Assembly (NCBI GenBank): GCA_028751875.1
Contig: CM054134.1
Location: 66,078,219-66,142,218 of the forward strand
Length of the DNA: 64,000 nucleotides
Source of the DNA: Rapana venosa
Lineage: Eukaryota; Mollusca; Gastropoda; Neogastropoda; Muricidae
Direction: 5' to 3'
Part shown: piece by piece, positions 54,459 to 63,740 of the stretch
Position numbering within the stretch: the stretch's first letter is position 1
How the letters are laid out: each line of letters begins with the position of its first letter
Notes under the pieces: model-generated
The model's input: only the letters and a program-made list of their open reading frames with translations
What the model was told of the DNA's origin: nothing
Database searches by the model: none
Program-made: the position numbers and the translations under genes

Positions 54459-54779
54459 AATACAGAATAGGTGATGGCGAAGTGATGGGGTGGGTGTGTG
54501 GATGGGGGTGTGTTTTGTTTGTTTGGGTTGGTTTAATGTAGTGTTATATTTTAGAAAAAACATAATTGACGGAAAATCAGTACACTTATTGGAATATTTC
54601 ATACGAATACAATCTGAAAAGTAGGACAAGACTCTAATATATGGGGTAAAGCTTTTCATCTCTCACTCTAAGGAACATTCATACAACTAACAATAACAAA
54701 GGGCTTTTCTTTAAACAAAAATCATCAAAAATAATTATAGAGAATACTGTGTGGTTTATGTTTTTTATGATTAATTTGC
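54459..54779. other. non-coding segment downstream of the LINE fragment
   Basis: It may include the 3' UTR of that LINE. There is a GGGTGTGTGGATGG patch at 54487-54510. Otherwise I recognise nothing. Confidence 0.4.
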
Positions 54780-54860
54780 ACTATATATATATATTCTATA
54801 TTATATATAATTATATATAGATAATATATATAAATAAATAAAAATATATAGTATTATAAA
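54780..54860. repeat. (AT)n with hairpin potential
   Basis: Alternating TATATA and ATATAATATA segments of high self-complementarity. Confidence 0.85.
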
Positions 54861-54899
54861 TCCTAGTTGCTATACTGCCTTCAGCTGTCTTGCCACTTA

Positions 54900-54975
54900 T
54901 CTCAGTCTGTCTGTCTATCTATCAATCTGTCTTTCTCTCTCTCTCTCTCTTCCTCTGTCTGTCTCTTCACTGTCT
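54900..54975. repeat. (GTCT)n and (CT)n tract
   Basis: CTGTCTGTCTATCTATC followed by CTCTCTCTCT. A looser pyrimidine-rich stretch goes on to ~55030. Confidence 0.85.
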
Positions 54976-55204
54976 TTCTATCTTAGTCGTTCTTCTGTCT
55001 GACTGACCTGACTCTCATCCATCCATCTCTGTCTCACCTAATCCTCTACACAGTCACGGCACACACGAAAAAGATGATAACTGCCTAGCCACTCTTCGAA
55101 CTCAATTTCTTCTACCTACATTCCCGATCTCCTGGGTTTTTTCTTTCTTTTCTTTCGAGTATAATCATATATATATAAATTTTTTAAGTTCCAGTTGAAA
55201 ATTG

Positions 55205-55265
55205 CAGCAACAACCATCATCAACAACAACAAACAACAACAACAAACAACAACGACAACAACACC
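55205..55265. repeat. (CAA)n microsatellite
   Basis: CAACAACAACAAACAACAAC with small interruptions. The next 160 bp (55266-55425) are unassigned. Confidence 0.85.
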
Positions 55266-55427
55266 AAAGCCCCTTCCTCTCACCTCCCGAGGGAAAGCAA
55301 GGAGAGACAGACGTGGGCAGTGAGCCGAGACTGTCAGTGGCCCTCCCTTTCCACCGCTTAACACAGGATTCCAATCGCCATTGCCCTAAATCTGGCGTTC
55401 ATCGCCGACTCCATTTCTCTCCGTCTG

Positions 55428-55938
55428 TGTGTGTGTTGAGTGTGTGTGTGATTTAGTGAGTGTGTGTGGTGTGAGTGTGTGTGTGAGTGTGTGTCTATCT
55501 GTGTGTCCTCTGTGATGTCTCTATCTCTTCGTCTTCTTCTTCTTTTCTCTTCTCTCACTCTCTCCCTTTTGTTCTTTTCTCTCCTCATCTCTCTCTCTCT
55601 CTCTCTCATCTCTCCATCTCTCTCACTCTCCTCTCTCTCTCTCTCTCTCTCTCTTTCTTCTTCTCCTTCCTCTCATCACTCTCCTCTCTTACCTCATTTA
55701 ATCTTTTTTCTTCTTTTTCCTTCTCACGCTTTCTTCTTCTCTTCTCTCTCTCTCCTTCCCTCTCTTCTCTCATCTCTCCTCTTGCTCTCACGCTCTCTCT
55801 CTCCTCTACTCTTCTCTCTCTACTCACTCGCTCTCTCTCACTCTCTCAACTCTTCTTCTCCTTCTTCTTCATCTCGTCTTCTTACTCTCTCTCTTTCCCT
55901 CTTTCTGTCTTACCTTGTCTTCTCACTGACTTGTCTGC

Positions 55939-55974
<36 letters not shown>

Positions 55975-56015
55975 CTGTCTCTCTCTCTCTCGTCTCATCT
56001 CTCTCACACACTCTC
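55428..56015. repeat. (TG)n then a long (CT)n block with (GTCT)n
   Basis: TG at 55428-55505, CT-rich DNA at 55535-55920, pure GTCT at 55940-55975, and CT again to 56015. ORFs of ~200 codons here are Ser/Leu homopolymer-like and are rejected as genes. Confidence 0.9.
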
Positions 56016-56144
56016 TCTCTCTGCAATACTATTGTAATAACCAGTGACCTCTACCCGTATGTACCAACCTTCTGACTGCTGTGTCGTTTTTCAAGGAGAA
56101 TTTAAACCTGTCTTTTTTTCTTCCACGAAAAGAGAGAAGTTAAA

Positions 56145-56437
56145 TCCAGCAGAGAGAGAGGGGAGAGAGAGAGAGGAGAAAAGAGAGAGAGAGAAGAGAG
56201 GGGAGAGAGGAGAGAGAGAGAGGGAGGGAGGGAGGGAGGGAGGGAGGGGGGACAGACACATACACAGACAGAGAAAGATGACGGGAGGGAGGGAGGGAGA
56301 GAGACAGACAGCACACAGACTACAGATAGAAATACAGAGAAAGAGACAGACAGACAGACAAAGATGACGGCAGGGAGGGAGGGAGAGAGGGACAGACACA
56401 GACTACAGATAGAAAGACAGAGAAAGAGACAGACAGA

Positions 56438-56509
<72 letters not shown>

Positions 56510-56550
56510 GACAGATAGATAGACAGAGAAAGAGACAGACAGACAGACAG
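56145..56550. repeat. (GA)n, (GGGA)n and (GACA)n compound array with internal duplication
   Basis: GGGAGGGAGGGA tracts at 56221-56250 and 56285-56300. A segment AAAGATGACGG...GGGAGGGAGGGA occurs twice (56274 and 56358 regions), so the array has a higher-order period of ~84 bp. Confidence 0.85.
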
Positions 56551-56635
56551 TAAATGCAACTCAGGGATGAACAGAGCACCCATAATGTTTGACGTACGCA
56601 AGCTTATCTATCCTGCTATCGAGGACAACACGCCT

Positions 56636-57131
56636 CCCCACCCCATCCCCACACACTCGCACGCACAAACACACGCACCACACACACCAACACAACACTC
56701 ACACAGACACAGACACACAGCACAACACACACCCCCCCACAAGGACATACACGCACAATACACACACACACCTAAACACACACAACACACACATACAACA
56801 CACACACACACACACAACTCACACACTCTCTCTCTCACACTCACACACCTAAAACAACACCACACACAACACACACACTCTCTCATGCACACACACCTAA
56901 AACACACCCCACACCCTACACACACACACCACACACACCACACACACACACACACATTCTCTCTCTCATACACACACACCTAAACACACCCACACCCTAC
57001 ACACACACCACACATACTCATTCTCTCTTCATACACACACACACCTAAACACACCCCACACCCTACACACACACACACACACAAACACACGCACTCTCTC
57101 TCTTTATCTCACACACACACACACACAACAC

Positions 57132-57188
<57 letters not shown>

Positions 57189-57210
57189 CACACACAAACA
57201 CACACACACA
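56636..57210. repeat. (CA)n array with a CCTAAACACACCCCACACCC higher-order unit
   Basis: The unit CACACCTAAA(A)CACACCCC recurs near 56893, 56978 and 57045, with earlier variants near 56768 and 56845. CTCTCTCT patches lie between units. A pure CA tract follows to 57205. Confidence 0.85.
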
Positions 57211-57317
57211 CCTGCCGGCGTATGAAAAACGGCCGGGTATATTGTAACATTCCCATCATTACCAGTTTAACTGAATGACTAACAATGTTACCATGACGAG
57301 CAGGAAACTATTTCTTT

Positions 57318-57362
57318 CTACAGCAGCAGCAGCAGCAATAACAGCTGATGTTGCTGCTGTTT
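57318..57362. repeat. (CAG)n/(CTG)n inverted repeat
   Basis: ACAGCAGCAGCAGCAGCAAT, then AACAGCTGATG, then TTGCTGCTGTT. The arms pair over 10 bases (ACAGCAGCAA with TTGCTGCTGT), forming a small hairpin. Confidence 0.75.
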
Positions 57363-57417
57363 GACCTTAATGGCTCCTCTTCAGCAAGGCTGAAATAATG
57401 ACCACCAAATTTAATTA

Positions 57418-57712
57418 ACCACAGAGAGAGAGGAGAGGGTCGGGAGGAGAGGAGGAGGGACAGAGAGAGAGGGGAGGGGGAGAGAGACACCGAGACAGAC
57501 TCCTGACAGATACACTGAGAGGAATATATATAATATATATATATTGATATATATTATATATATACTAATATAATAATATTTATATATATAAAATTGAGAA
57601 AAAATATATAGAAAGAAAACAGAGAAGAAAAGACAGATAGACAGAACAGAGACGAGAGGCAAAAAAGAGAGACAGAGTGAGACAGACAGACAGAGACAGA
57701 CTAGACAGACAG
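57418..57712. repeat. (GA)n, (AT)n and (GACA)n tracts
   Basis: GA-rich DNA at 57422-57487, an AT-alternating tract at 57520-57605, and GACA-type DNA at 57625-57712. Confidence 0.85.
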
Positions 57713-57849
57713 AGAGAACTTGAACTGTTAATTAAGAAAAAATGGGTAAGTCAGGACTTTGGGTCACCATGCTTCCAAAAAATCATACGAAGACAGTGAT
57801 AATGAACACTTTGAGAGAAGGAAGGAAGGAAGAAGAAGAAAGAAAGAAG

Positions 57850-57860
57850 AGAGAGAGAGA

Positions 57861-57912
<52 letters not shown>

Positions 57913-57980
57913 AAGAGCGAGAGAGAGCAGAGCGAGAGAGAGGGTGCGCTTATTCATTATCCTCAAGATAATGATTCTCT

Positions 57981-58052
<72 letters not shown>
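57850..58052. repeat. (GA)n - loop - (CT)n long inverted repeat
   Basis: A GA tract of ~95 bp, a short spacer centred on CATTATC-CTCAA-GATAATG (57955-57973, perfect 7-bp arms), then a CT tract of ~75 bp. The two tracts are complementary, so single strands could fold into a hairpin of over 70 bp. The spacer resembles the end of SINE-1. Confidence 0.9.
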
Positions 58053-58053
<1 letters not shown>

Positions 58054-58054
<1 letters not shown>

Positions 58055-58396
58055 GGGGGCGGGATAGCCTTGTGGTCAGAGTGATGCGCTCGTGATCTTG
58101 CTGACCCGGGTTCGAATCTCGTTCAAGAGGAATTTTTCCTCGGGAGTTAACATCAGTGCCGACTCCACTCTTCCCCAAAAGTTCTTCGGATGAGACTATA
58201 AACCGAAGCCCCGTGTACGAACGCACGCAGAACATCTTGCGCACACGTTAAATCCTGTTCCGCTTTTCGAAAGAGGAAGCCATTGTGTGCCGGTGGGAAC
58301 GGACGACAAAATGGACAAAATTGCATACACACGGGGTCTGGATGGGGAAGGGAAAAAAAGCACATGAATGGCTTATTCCATTATCCTCGATATTAA

Positions 58397-58400
<4 letters not shown>
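58054..58400 (+). mobile_element. SINE-1, full-length reference copy
   Basis: The head contains TAGCCTTGTGG (A box, 58065-58075) and GGTTCGAATCT (B box, 58109-58119). The body contains GTTAACATCAGTGCCGAC, the core TTCGGATGAGAC (58185-58196), AAACCGAAGCCCCGTG, GAACGCACGCAGAACATC, TTGTGTGCCGGTGGGAAC and CATACACACGGGG. The tail reads CTTATTCCATTATCCTCGAT, then ATTAAAAG and CT repeats. Pol III transcription from the internal boxes and LINE-driven mobilisation are known for this class of element. It is flanked on both sides by CT arrays. Confidence 0.95.
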
Positions 58401-58445
<45 letters not shown>

Positions 58446-58545
58446 CTCCCCGTTCCCCCCTACTCTTTCTCCTCTCCTTTCTCCTTTCTCTCCCTTCTTT
58501 CACATAGCCTCTCTCTCCGTCTCTCTCTCTCTCTCTTTACTCTCC
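58401..58545. repeat. (CT)n array
   Basis: CT tract beginning directly at the SINE-1 end, grading into TTCTCC-rich DNA. The interval 58546-58715 is unassigned. Confidence 0.9.
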
Positions 58546-58712
58546 CTTCTCTCCTGAGATTGTGCTTCACTTCCTTTGACCGAAGCACGTTACAGTTAGT
58601 TACCCGAGTTACGCACAACTGTTCCCACATGAACCATCTCCCTTAACGCTCATTCTTACGCCCTTCTCTCTAAGCGATTTCTATCTCTTTCTCCACTTTC
58701 CTCCATTTACTT

Positions 58713-58717
<5 letters not shown>

Positions 58718-58794
<77 letters not shown>
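58718..58794. repeat. (CT)n array
   Basis: Nearly pure CT tract immediately before a LINE-like 3' end. Confidence 0.95.
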
Positions 58795-58795
<1 letters not shown>

Positions 58796-58796
<1 letters not shown>

Positions 58797-58953
58797 TGTT
58801 ATCCTAAGTCTTATTTTTTGTAGCTGACTTTTTGTTATACAGTTACATGTTGCGTTACTATTGTTTTACCCCACCAAAAATACTAGCAGTTCGGCAACCC
58901 CATTCATGTAGGGCCATGGCTTTTTGTGAATATATCCTTCGAGTTCGGTTTCT
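58796..58953 (+). mobile_element. LINE-like 3' end, copy 1
   Basis: TTGTTATCCTAAGTC, GACTTTTTGTTATACAG, TACCCCACCAAAAATACTAG, CAGTTCGGCAACCCC, TTCATGTAGGG, then TTTTTGTGAATATATCC and GAGTTCGG into CT repeats. The sequence is repeated at 59008-59178. It looks like a 3' UTR plus a polyadenylation-like signal of a LINE; the coding part is absent. Confidence 0.7.
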
Positions 58954-58954
58954 C

Positions 58955-59007
<53 letters not shown>

Positions 59008-59009
<2 letters not shown>

Positions 59010-59173
59010 ATATTGTTATCCTAAGTCATTTTTTTTGTAGCGGACTTTTTGTTATACAGTAACATGTTGTCGTTACTGTAACTTTTACCCCCCACCAAAA
59101 TACTAAGCAGTTCGGCAACCCCCTTCATGTATGGGCCAATGGCCTTTTTGTGAATAAATCCGTCGAGTTCGAG

Positions 59174-59178
<5 letters not shown>
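59008..59178 (+). mobile_element. LINE-like 3' end, copy 2
   Basis: Same 160-170-bp sequence as 58796-58953 with minor changes, ending TTTTTGTGAATAAATCC and GTCGAGTTCGAGTTCG into CT repeats. The two copies are separated only by a CT tract, in direct orientation. Confidence 0.75.
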
Positions 59179-59271
<93 letters not shown>

Positions 59272-59375
59272 AGCTATCTATCTCTCCTCCTCCCTCCCTG
59301 TCTCTCTCTCTCTCTCTCCCTCCCTATCTTTCTTTCTCTCTATCTCTCTCTTCCTCCCTCCCTCTCTCTCTCTCA
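59179..59375. repeat. (CT)n array
   Basis: ~100 bp of pure CT, then TATC/CTCC variants up to the SINE-1 head. Confidence 0.95.
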
Positions 59376-59385
59376 GTCTCAGAGG

Positions 59386-59750
59386 AGACGGGATAGGCTA
59401 GTGGTTAGATCATTGCGCTCGCAATCTGACGACCCTGGTTCGAACCCCGTTCAAGAGGATTTTTTCCCCTGGAGTTAACATCAGTGCAGACTTCACTCTC
59501 CCCAAAAGTCCTTCGGATGAGACTATAAACCGAGGCCCCGCGTGTGCGAACGCACGCAGAACATCTTGCGCACACGTTAAAACCTGTCCCGGTTTTCGAA
59601 AGAGTAGGCCATTGTGTGCCGGTGGGAACAGATGACAAAATTAACAAAATCGCATACACACAGGGACTGGATGTAAAAAAAAATAATAAAAAAAGAACAC
59701 GAGTGCTTTTTCCATTATCCTCGATATAAAAGAATAAATAAATAAAATAA
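59386..59750 (+). mobile_element. SINE-1, full-length
   Basis: A-box-like TAGGCTAGTGG (59394-59404), B box GGTTCGAACCC (59438-59448) and core TTCGGATGAGAC (59512-59523). Then AAACCGAGGCCCCGCGTG, GAACGCACGCAGAACATC, GCATACACACAGGGAC, and the tail CCATTATCCTCGATATAAAA followed by GAATAAATAAATAAAATAAA. The complete tail shows that the family ends in ATAAA repeats. Confidence 0.95.
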
Positions 59751-59794
59751 ATCTCTATCTGTGTGACTCTGTGTGTGTGTGACCATAACCCTCT

Positions 59795-60132
59795 CTCTCT
59801 CTCCCTCCCCCATTCTTCCCCCCCCCCCCCCCCACCCCCCCCTCTTGCATTCCGTTTCCAAAGCGTGGTGCTGTTTTCTCCCAAAGCGGAAATTGTCTCG
59901 CTTTCAAAATAAAAGCCTATCGATTTTTTTCTCTCTACCGCCATCCCCTCTCTTTCTCTCCCTCTGTCTGTCTGTCTCTCTGTTTGTCTGTCTCTGTCTG
60001 TGTCTCTCCCGCCCCCCCCCCCCCATTTCCCTCTCTCTCTCTCTCTCTGTGTTTCTGTCCGTGTCTCTCGCCTTCTCTGTCTATGTGAGTCTGTCTCTGT
60101 GTCTCTGTCTGTCTGTCGGTCTCTCTCTCTCA
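59795..60132. repeat. C-run, (CT)n and (GTCT)n compound
   Basis: A C run with CACCCCCC variants at 59818-59842, CT/GTCT tracts at 59945-60015 and 60035-60132. The interval 59845-59940 is unassigned. Confidence 0.85.
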
Positions 60133-60139
60133 GTGCTGT

Positions 60140-60195
60140 GAAGAAGAAGAAGAAGAAGAAGGAGGAGGAGGAGGAGGAGGAGGAGGAGGAGGAGG
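60140..60195. repeat. (GAA)n followed by (GAG)n
   Basis: Seven GAA units then about eleven GAG/GGA units, a triplet repeat on the plus strand. Confidence 0.95.
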
Positions 60196-60414
60196 ATGTG
60201 ACATCGTTATCTTTCTCTACCAGGCCAAGTGCTTTCAAAGCCACCGTGTTATGGTTTGATTTATTTTCCTGCTATTGTCTGTCATGACTATTGTTATCAT
60301 CTTTGTTGTTGGTGTTGGATATTTTAAAAAATGGACAATGTGATGATGAATCAAAGTTTAGTGGATTCTTGATTCTGTCTCTCATGCAGTCTGCCTGCCT
60401 ACCTGCCTGCATAA

Positions 60415-60415
<1 letters not shown>

Positions 60416-60475
<60 letters not shown>

Positions 60476-60632
60476 CTCTCTCTCCTCTCTCTGCGTGCGT
60501 GTGTATGTGTGTGTGTGGTAAGTGTGTGTTGTGTGTGTGCGTGCGTGTCGTTGTGTGCGTGCGTGCGTGCGTGTGTGCGTTGCGTGCGTGCGCGCGTGCA
60601 TGCGTGCGCGCGTGCGTGCGCGTGTATGTGTT
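60416..60632. repeat. (CT)n then (TG)n/(CGTG)n
   Basis: CT tract at 60416-60490, TG at 60498-60550, then CGTGCGTGCGTGCG-type units with GCGCGC patches to 60632. Confidence 0.95.
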
Positions 60633-60984
60633 AAAAAAAACACCAAACCAATCCACACAAGTATTTTCCAGTTCCAATTCCTTTTCAGACATGTAAGTCA
60701 TTACAAAACACTCTGGATGAGTTTAACCCCCTGCAACGTCACTCCTTAAGAATTATATATATATATATATATATAACTTTTGGTTGGTTTACATCAACAT
60801 TTATCCTGCAAACCATTCGCACATTAATAATTATAATGACAATGCACTGCCTATAATTATCATCCCTGCTGGTGAAAGCAACAGCAATTGCGCCGCTGAT
60901 ACTTCCAAAAACCGCTTGGCACTAACTTGTTGCCAACAGAAAGAAGCGATTGTAACCGGCACATTTATTCTTTATCTATTTTAT
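60633..60984. other. non-coding segment with a short (AT)n
   Basis: (AT)n at 60752-60774. Otherwise mixed sequence; I recognise nothing. Confidence 0.5.
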
Positions 60985-61072
60985 TCTATTATAATTATAT
61001 CGAGGATAATGGAATAAGCGCGTGTGTGCTTTTTTTTACATCCAGTCCCCGTGTGTGTACGGCTATGTCACA
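60985..61072 (-). mobile_element. SINE-1 3' tail fragment
   Basis: Reverse orientation: TTATATCGAGGATAATGGAA, TAAGCGCGTGTGTGC, a T run, then ACATCCAGTCCCCGTGTGTG. Truncated after ~85 bp. Confidence 0.85.
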
Positions 61073-61177
61073 CTACTGAAACTGACGCCAGGTTTCCGAC
61101 AAGTGTGCTCAACACATTGACAGGCACGAGAAACCATCAACAGCAGAAGTGAAGCGCCCGAAGACAGCGCGTGACGC

Positions 61178-61386
61178 GATCACACACACACACACCACAC
61201 AACACATACACACATACTCACACAACACACACACACACAACACATACACAACACAACACCACACACATACACAACACAACACACACACACATACACACAC
61301 ACACATAATACAACAGGTGTGGCCGAATAAAAGGAGAGAGCCTGCACTGTTTGTCAAGCCGGTCAAGTTTCCTATCAATCCGTTTA

Positions 61387-61420
<34 letters not shown>

Positions 61421-61432
61421 TGTCTGTCTGTC
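61178..61432. repeat. (CA)n array and (CTGC)n/(GTCT)n tract
   Basis: CA with AA and TA interruptions at 61180-61312; CTGC units at 61388-61416 followed by TGTC units to 61432. Confidence 0.9.
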
Positions 61433-61992
61433 CGTTCGTCTGTCCGCATTCTTTCCAGTAAAAAAACAATCGTTTTTTTTTCTCTTTTTGTGGAAGTTTC
61501 TTTCCCTGTCAGGTCTGTTTCTTTTTTTTTAAAGGAAATGATGAATATTGAGAAGAAGAAAAAATTTGGACTGGAAACAGGACTTGGTCGTACAGTTTGT
61601 TTGGCGGGTGTTTTGTTGTGGTTTTGTTTTTTGTTGCAAGCAAACGTGTCGCTTCAAGATGACAAAATGGTTTCAAGGAGGATTCTCCTGCCCCCCCCCC
61701 CCCCATCTTGCTGAAGTTTTCAAGAATTTATGTTTTCTGTCTTCAGTTTTCTACGTGGTAAAATTGCGCATGGGAAATGACACATAATTATGACTAATCA
61801 CTAGGGGGGAAAAAATGCCGAAGGGCACGCTTGTACTTGTTTAGCGCATAACCCAGAACAGTGCACTGATCATGTTTCCCCTGCCTACCCAACACTGACA
61901 TCTCTGTGGATTTTGACTGATTTTTCTTTTTTTCTGAAAGCACACACGCACACATACACGAACCAGGCATTACGGTACTGGCAGGTCTGAAA
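61433..61992. other. unassigned non-coding segment
   Basis: It contains a run of 14 C (61691-61704). There is no recognisable gene or repeat family. Confidence 0.5.
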
Positions 61993-62165
61993 AAAAGTTA
62001 ACCTAGATTTTTTTTAACTCCTCACCCTCAATCTACTAAACGTTATCAATGATTCGAGGCATACAGTGATACGAGACACAAAAGTTAACCTGGACATTTT
62101 TTTTTTAAATTCCTAACCCTTCACCTACTAAACGCTATCAAAGATTCAGTGATACAGTGATGTCA
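61993..62165. repeat. imperfect 87-bp tandem duplication
   Basis: AAAAGTTAACCT starts at 61993 and at 62080. Both copies contain a T run, CCT(A)ACCCT, CTACTAAACG and TATCAA.GATTC. The second copy ends with a duplicated GTGATACAGTGATG. Confidence 0.8.
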
Positions 62166-62311
62166 GGAGTGTGGTGATTTTTAAGTCCAGCAGGACTTGG
62201 TCAGACAGTGTGTCTGGAATCTTCACGAGTGTTGCCAGTAGACCTGTCTGCCAGACCCAGCCAAAGCACAGTGTTCTGTCCATCGATCAGCCTTCCCCAC
62301 CTTGCTGTGCT

Positions 62312-62400
62312 TAATAATAATAATAATAATAATAAATGGAATTTATTGAGCGCTGTATCTTGCTAATACAAATCAGAGCGCTTGCATTCAATCCGCTCCT
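62312..62400 (-). mobile_element. ATT-tailed repeat 3' end
   Basis: On the minus strand: AGCGCTCTGATTTGTATTAG, CAAGATACAGCGCTCAATAA, ATTCCATTTATTATTATTAT. It is the inverse of the element at 63741-63838. The tail is (ATT)n. Confidence 0.75.
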
Positions 62401-63138
62401 ACACATGCAACCAACAATGATTAACAATATTTTAATCAAATATATATATAGGGTATATTACTGCACACAGCAACATCAGTATTGCTTGACCAATGACGTT
62501 TTCTTTCTGTCCATAATGGCATGTAGTCCAATACCTTTCTTCTTCTTTTCTTTCTTTTAAAAAAAAACTAGACTTTGTCGTCATTCATTTATGTTACTTT
62601 TCTTCACCTCTCGAGTTTCATTTTTTAGCGTCAGATGACATTCAAGTAATCTAAACAATAACAACAACAACAAATGGCTTTAGGGACTCACAGTCATTAC
62701 CTGCATTTTGCAGGGTTGTTGTTGTTGTTGGCTTTTCTTGTTTGGGGGGAGGGGGGGGGTGGTTGTTGTGTATTTCGCAGAAGCTTTTAAGAAAATGTTT
62801 TATTTTTAAAAGATTTACTGTTTTTCAAGTCTTGAGTATACAATCTCCATTAGAGTAGAACTTGTGAAAAACACCAACATATGAGCATCTCCGCCAAAAT
62901 TCGTCTGCTTTCCTCGGCTACAACTCGAAAGATTTACCACGGCTGACACCGCTGCGTTTGCCACAGTCTGCCCATAGATCTACGATCTACTTCATAAAGG
63001 TTGCCGTATTCTGTCTTCGGGGGAAAAAACTGGCAGCCCAAAGGTGACAAGGGTTAACTCATGTGAGCCTTACTTACGCTTGGACACTGCTGGCGACGTC
63101 TGACTGCCTGAAAAGTGGCTTCTTTTTTGTTGGAGAGA
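62401..63138. other. unassigned non-coding segment
   Basis: It contains GTTGTTGTTGTTG and a G run near 62745-62762. I see no gene. Confidence 0.5.
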
Positions 63139-63147
63139 ACAATACTG

Positions 63148-63418
63148 GACGGGATAGCTCAGTGGTCAGAGCGCTCGTTTTCCCCCCAGCTAAAGTTAAG
63201 CAGCGCTGAGCAGGGTTACCAGTTGGATGGGTGACCGTTTGCGCTGCCTTGGCTTCAGTACAGTTCCCTCAGTTCACCCATGAGTACCTGCTTCTTTAGG
63301 GTCAGGGAAGGTAAAGCAGCGAGGGAGAGGAGATGGGCGCCGCCCTCAATATCAAGCGAAGTCTCTGACGCCTCGCTCCCCTTACGACCCCATAGGTGAT
63401 GGGAACACTTTTACCTTT
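63148..63418 (+). mobile_element. chimeric tRNA/5S-rRNA-like SINE, copy 2, with target-site duplication
   Basis: Head GACGGGATAGCTCAGTGGTC (A box TAGCTCAGTGG, 63155-63165). A 5S-like region reads GCTAAAGTTAAGCAGCGCTG, AGCAGGGTTACC, then AGTTGGATGGGTGACC, with box C-like GGATGGGTGACC at 63225-63236. The body shares GGGCGC.GCCCTCAATAT and ATAGGT..ATGGGA with copy 1, and the tail ends TTTACCTTT. The 9-bp direct repeat ACAATACTG (63139-63147 and 63419-63427) bounds the element at 271 bp, as LINE-mediated insertion would. A real 5S gene would be ~120 bp, without the tRNA head and without this tail. Confidence 0.9.
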
Positions 63419-63563
63419 ACAATACTGACCATCTCTGCGTTCATTTCAGAATCATCCCCATACTCACAGCATACGGTTACTCGAAGGAACGACAGTATGG
63501 ATGGTTTTATACTCTGTATATAGTTGCAGAGCTTTATTCCGAGATTCAATTTTTTACGAGGGG

Positions 63564-63567
<4 letters not shown>

Positions 63568-63610
<43 letters not shown>
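63568..63610. repeat. poly-C tract (43 bases)
   Basis: Uninterrupted C run. The Pro-rich ORF that crosses it is not considered a gene. Confidence 0.95.
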
Positions 63611-63740
63611 TGTGGCCTCTGTGGTGGGCGGGACTACAAAACAACAAGATTGGATTGGATTGGTTACTCGAAGGCAGGCTTCCTTATGCGATAAGAGTAT
63701 CATCTCTCAAGACATTCACTTTCACACACATGAACACAAG

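Noticed and set aside
55464..56075. ORFs of ~200 codons rich in Ser and Leu
   Set aside because: Direct translation of (CT)n/(GTCT)n microsatellite DNA. The same pattern appears at 40394-41089, 41703-42123, 52058-52418, 53238-53513 and 57742-58095.
56567..56983. His/Thr-rich ORFs
   Set aside because: Translation of (CA)n repeats. They have no start context, domain or codon bias.
58054..58130. tRNA genes at SINE heads (also 59386, 40616, 12542, 7604)
   Set aside because: A and B boxes are present, but no acceptor stem closes and each is followed by a conserved SINE body and tail. They are tRNA-derived SINE heads.
63190..63260. 5S rRNA gene
   Set aside because: Only the internal control region is similar. 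The ends do not match a ~120-bp 5S gene, and a target-site duplication bounds the whole 271-bp unit.
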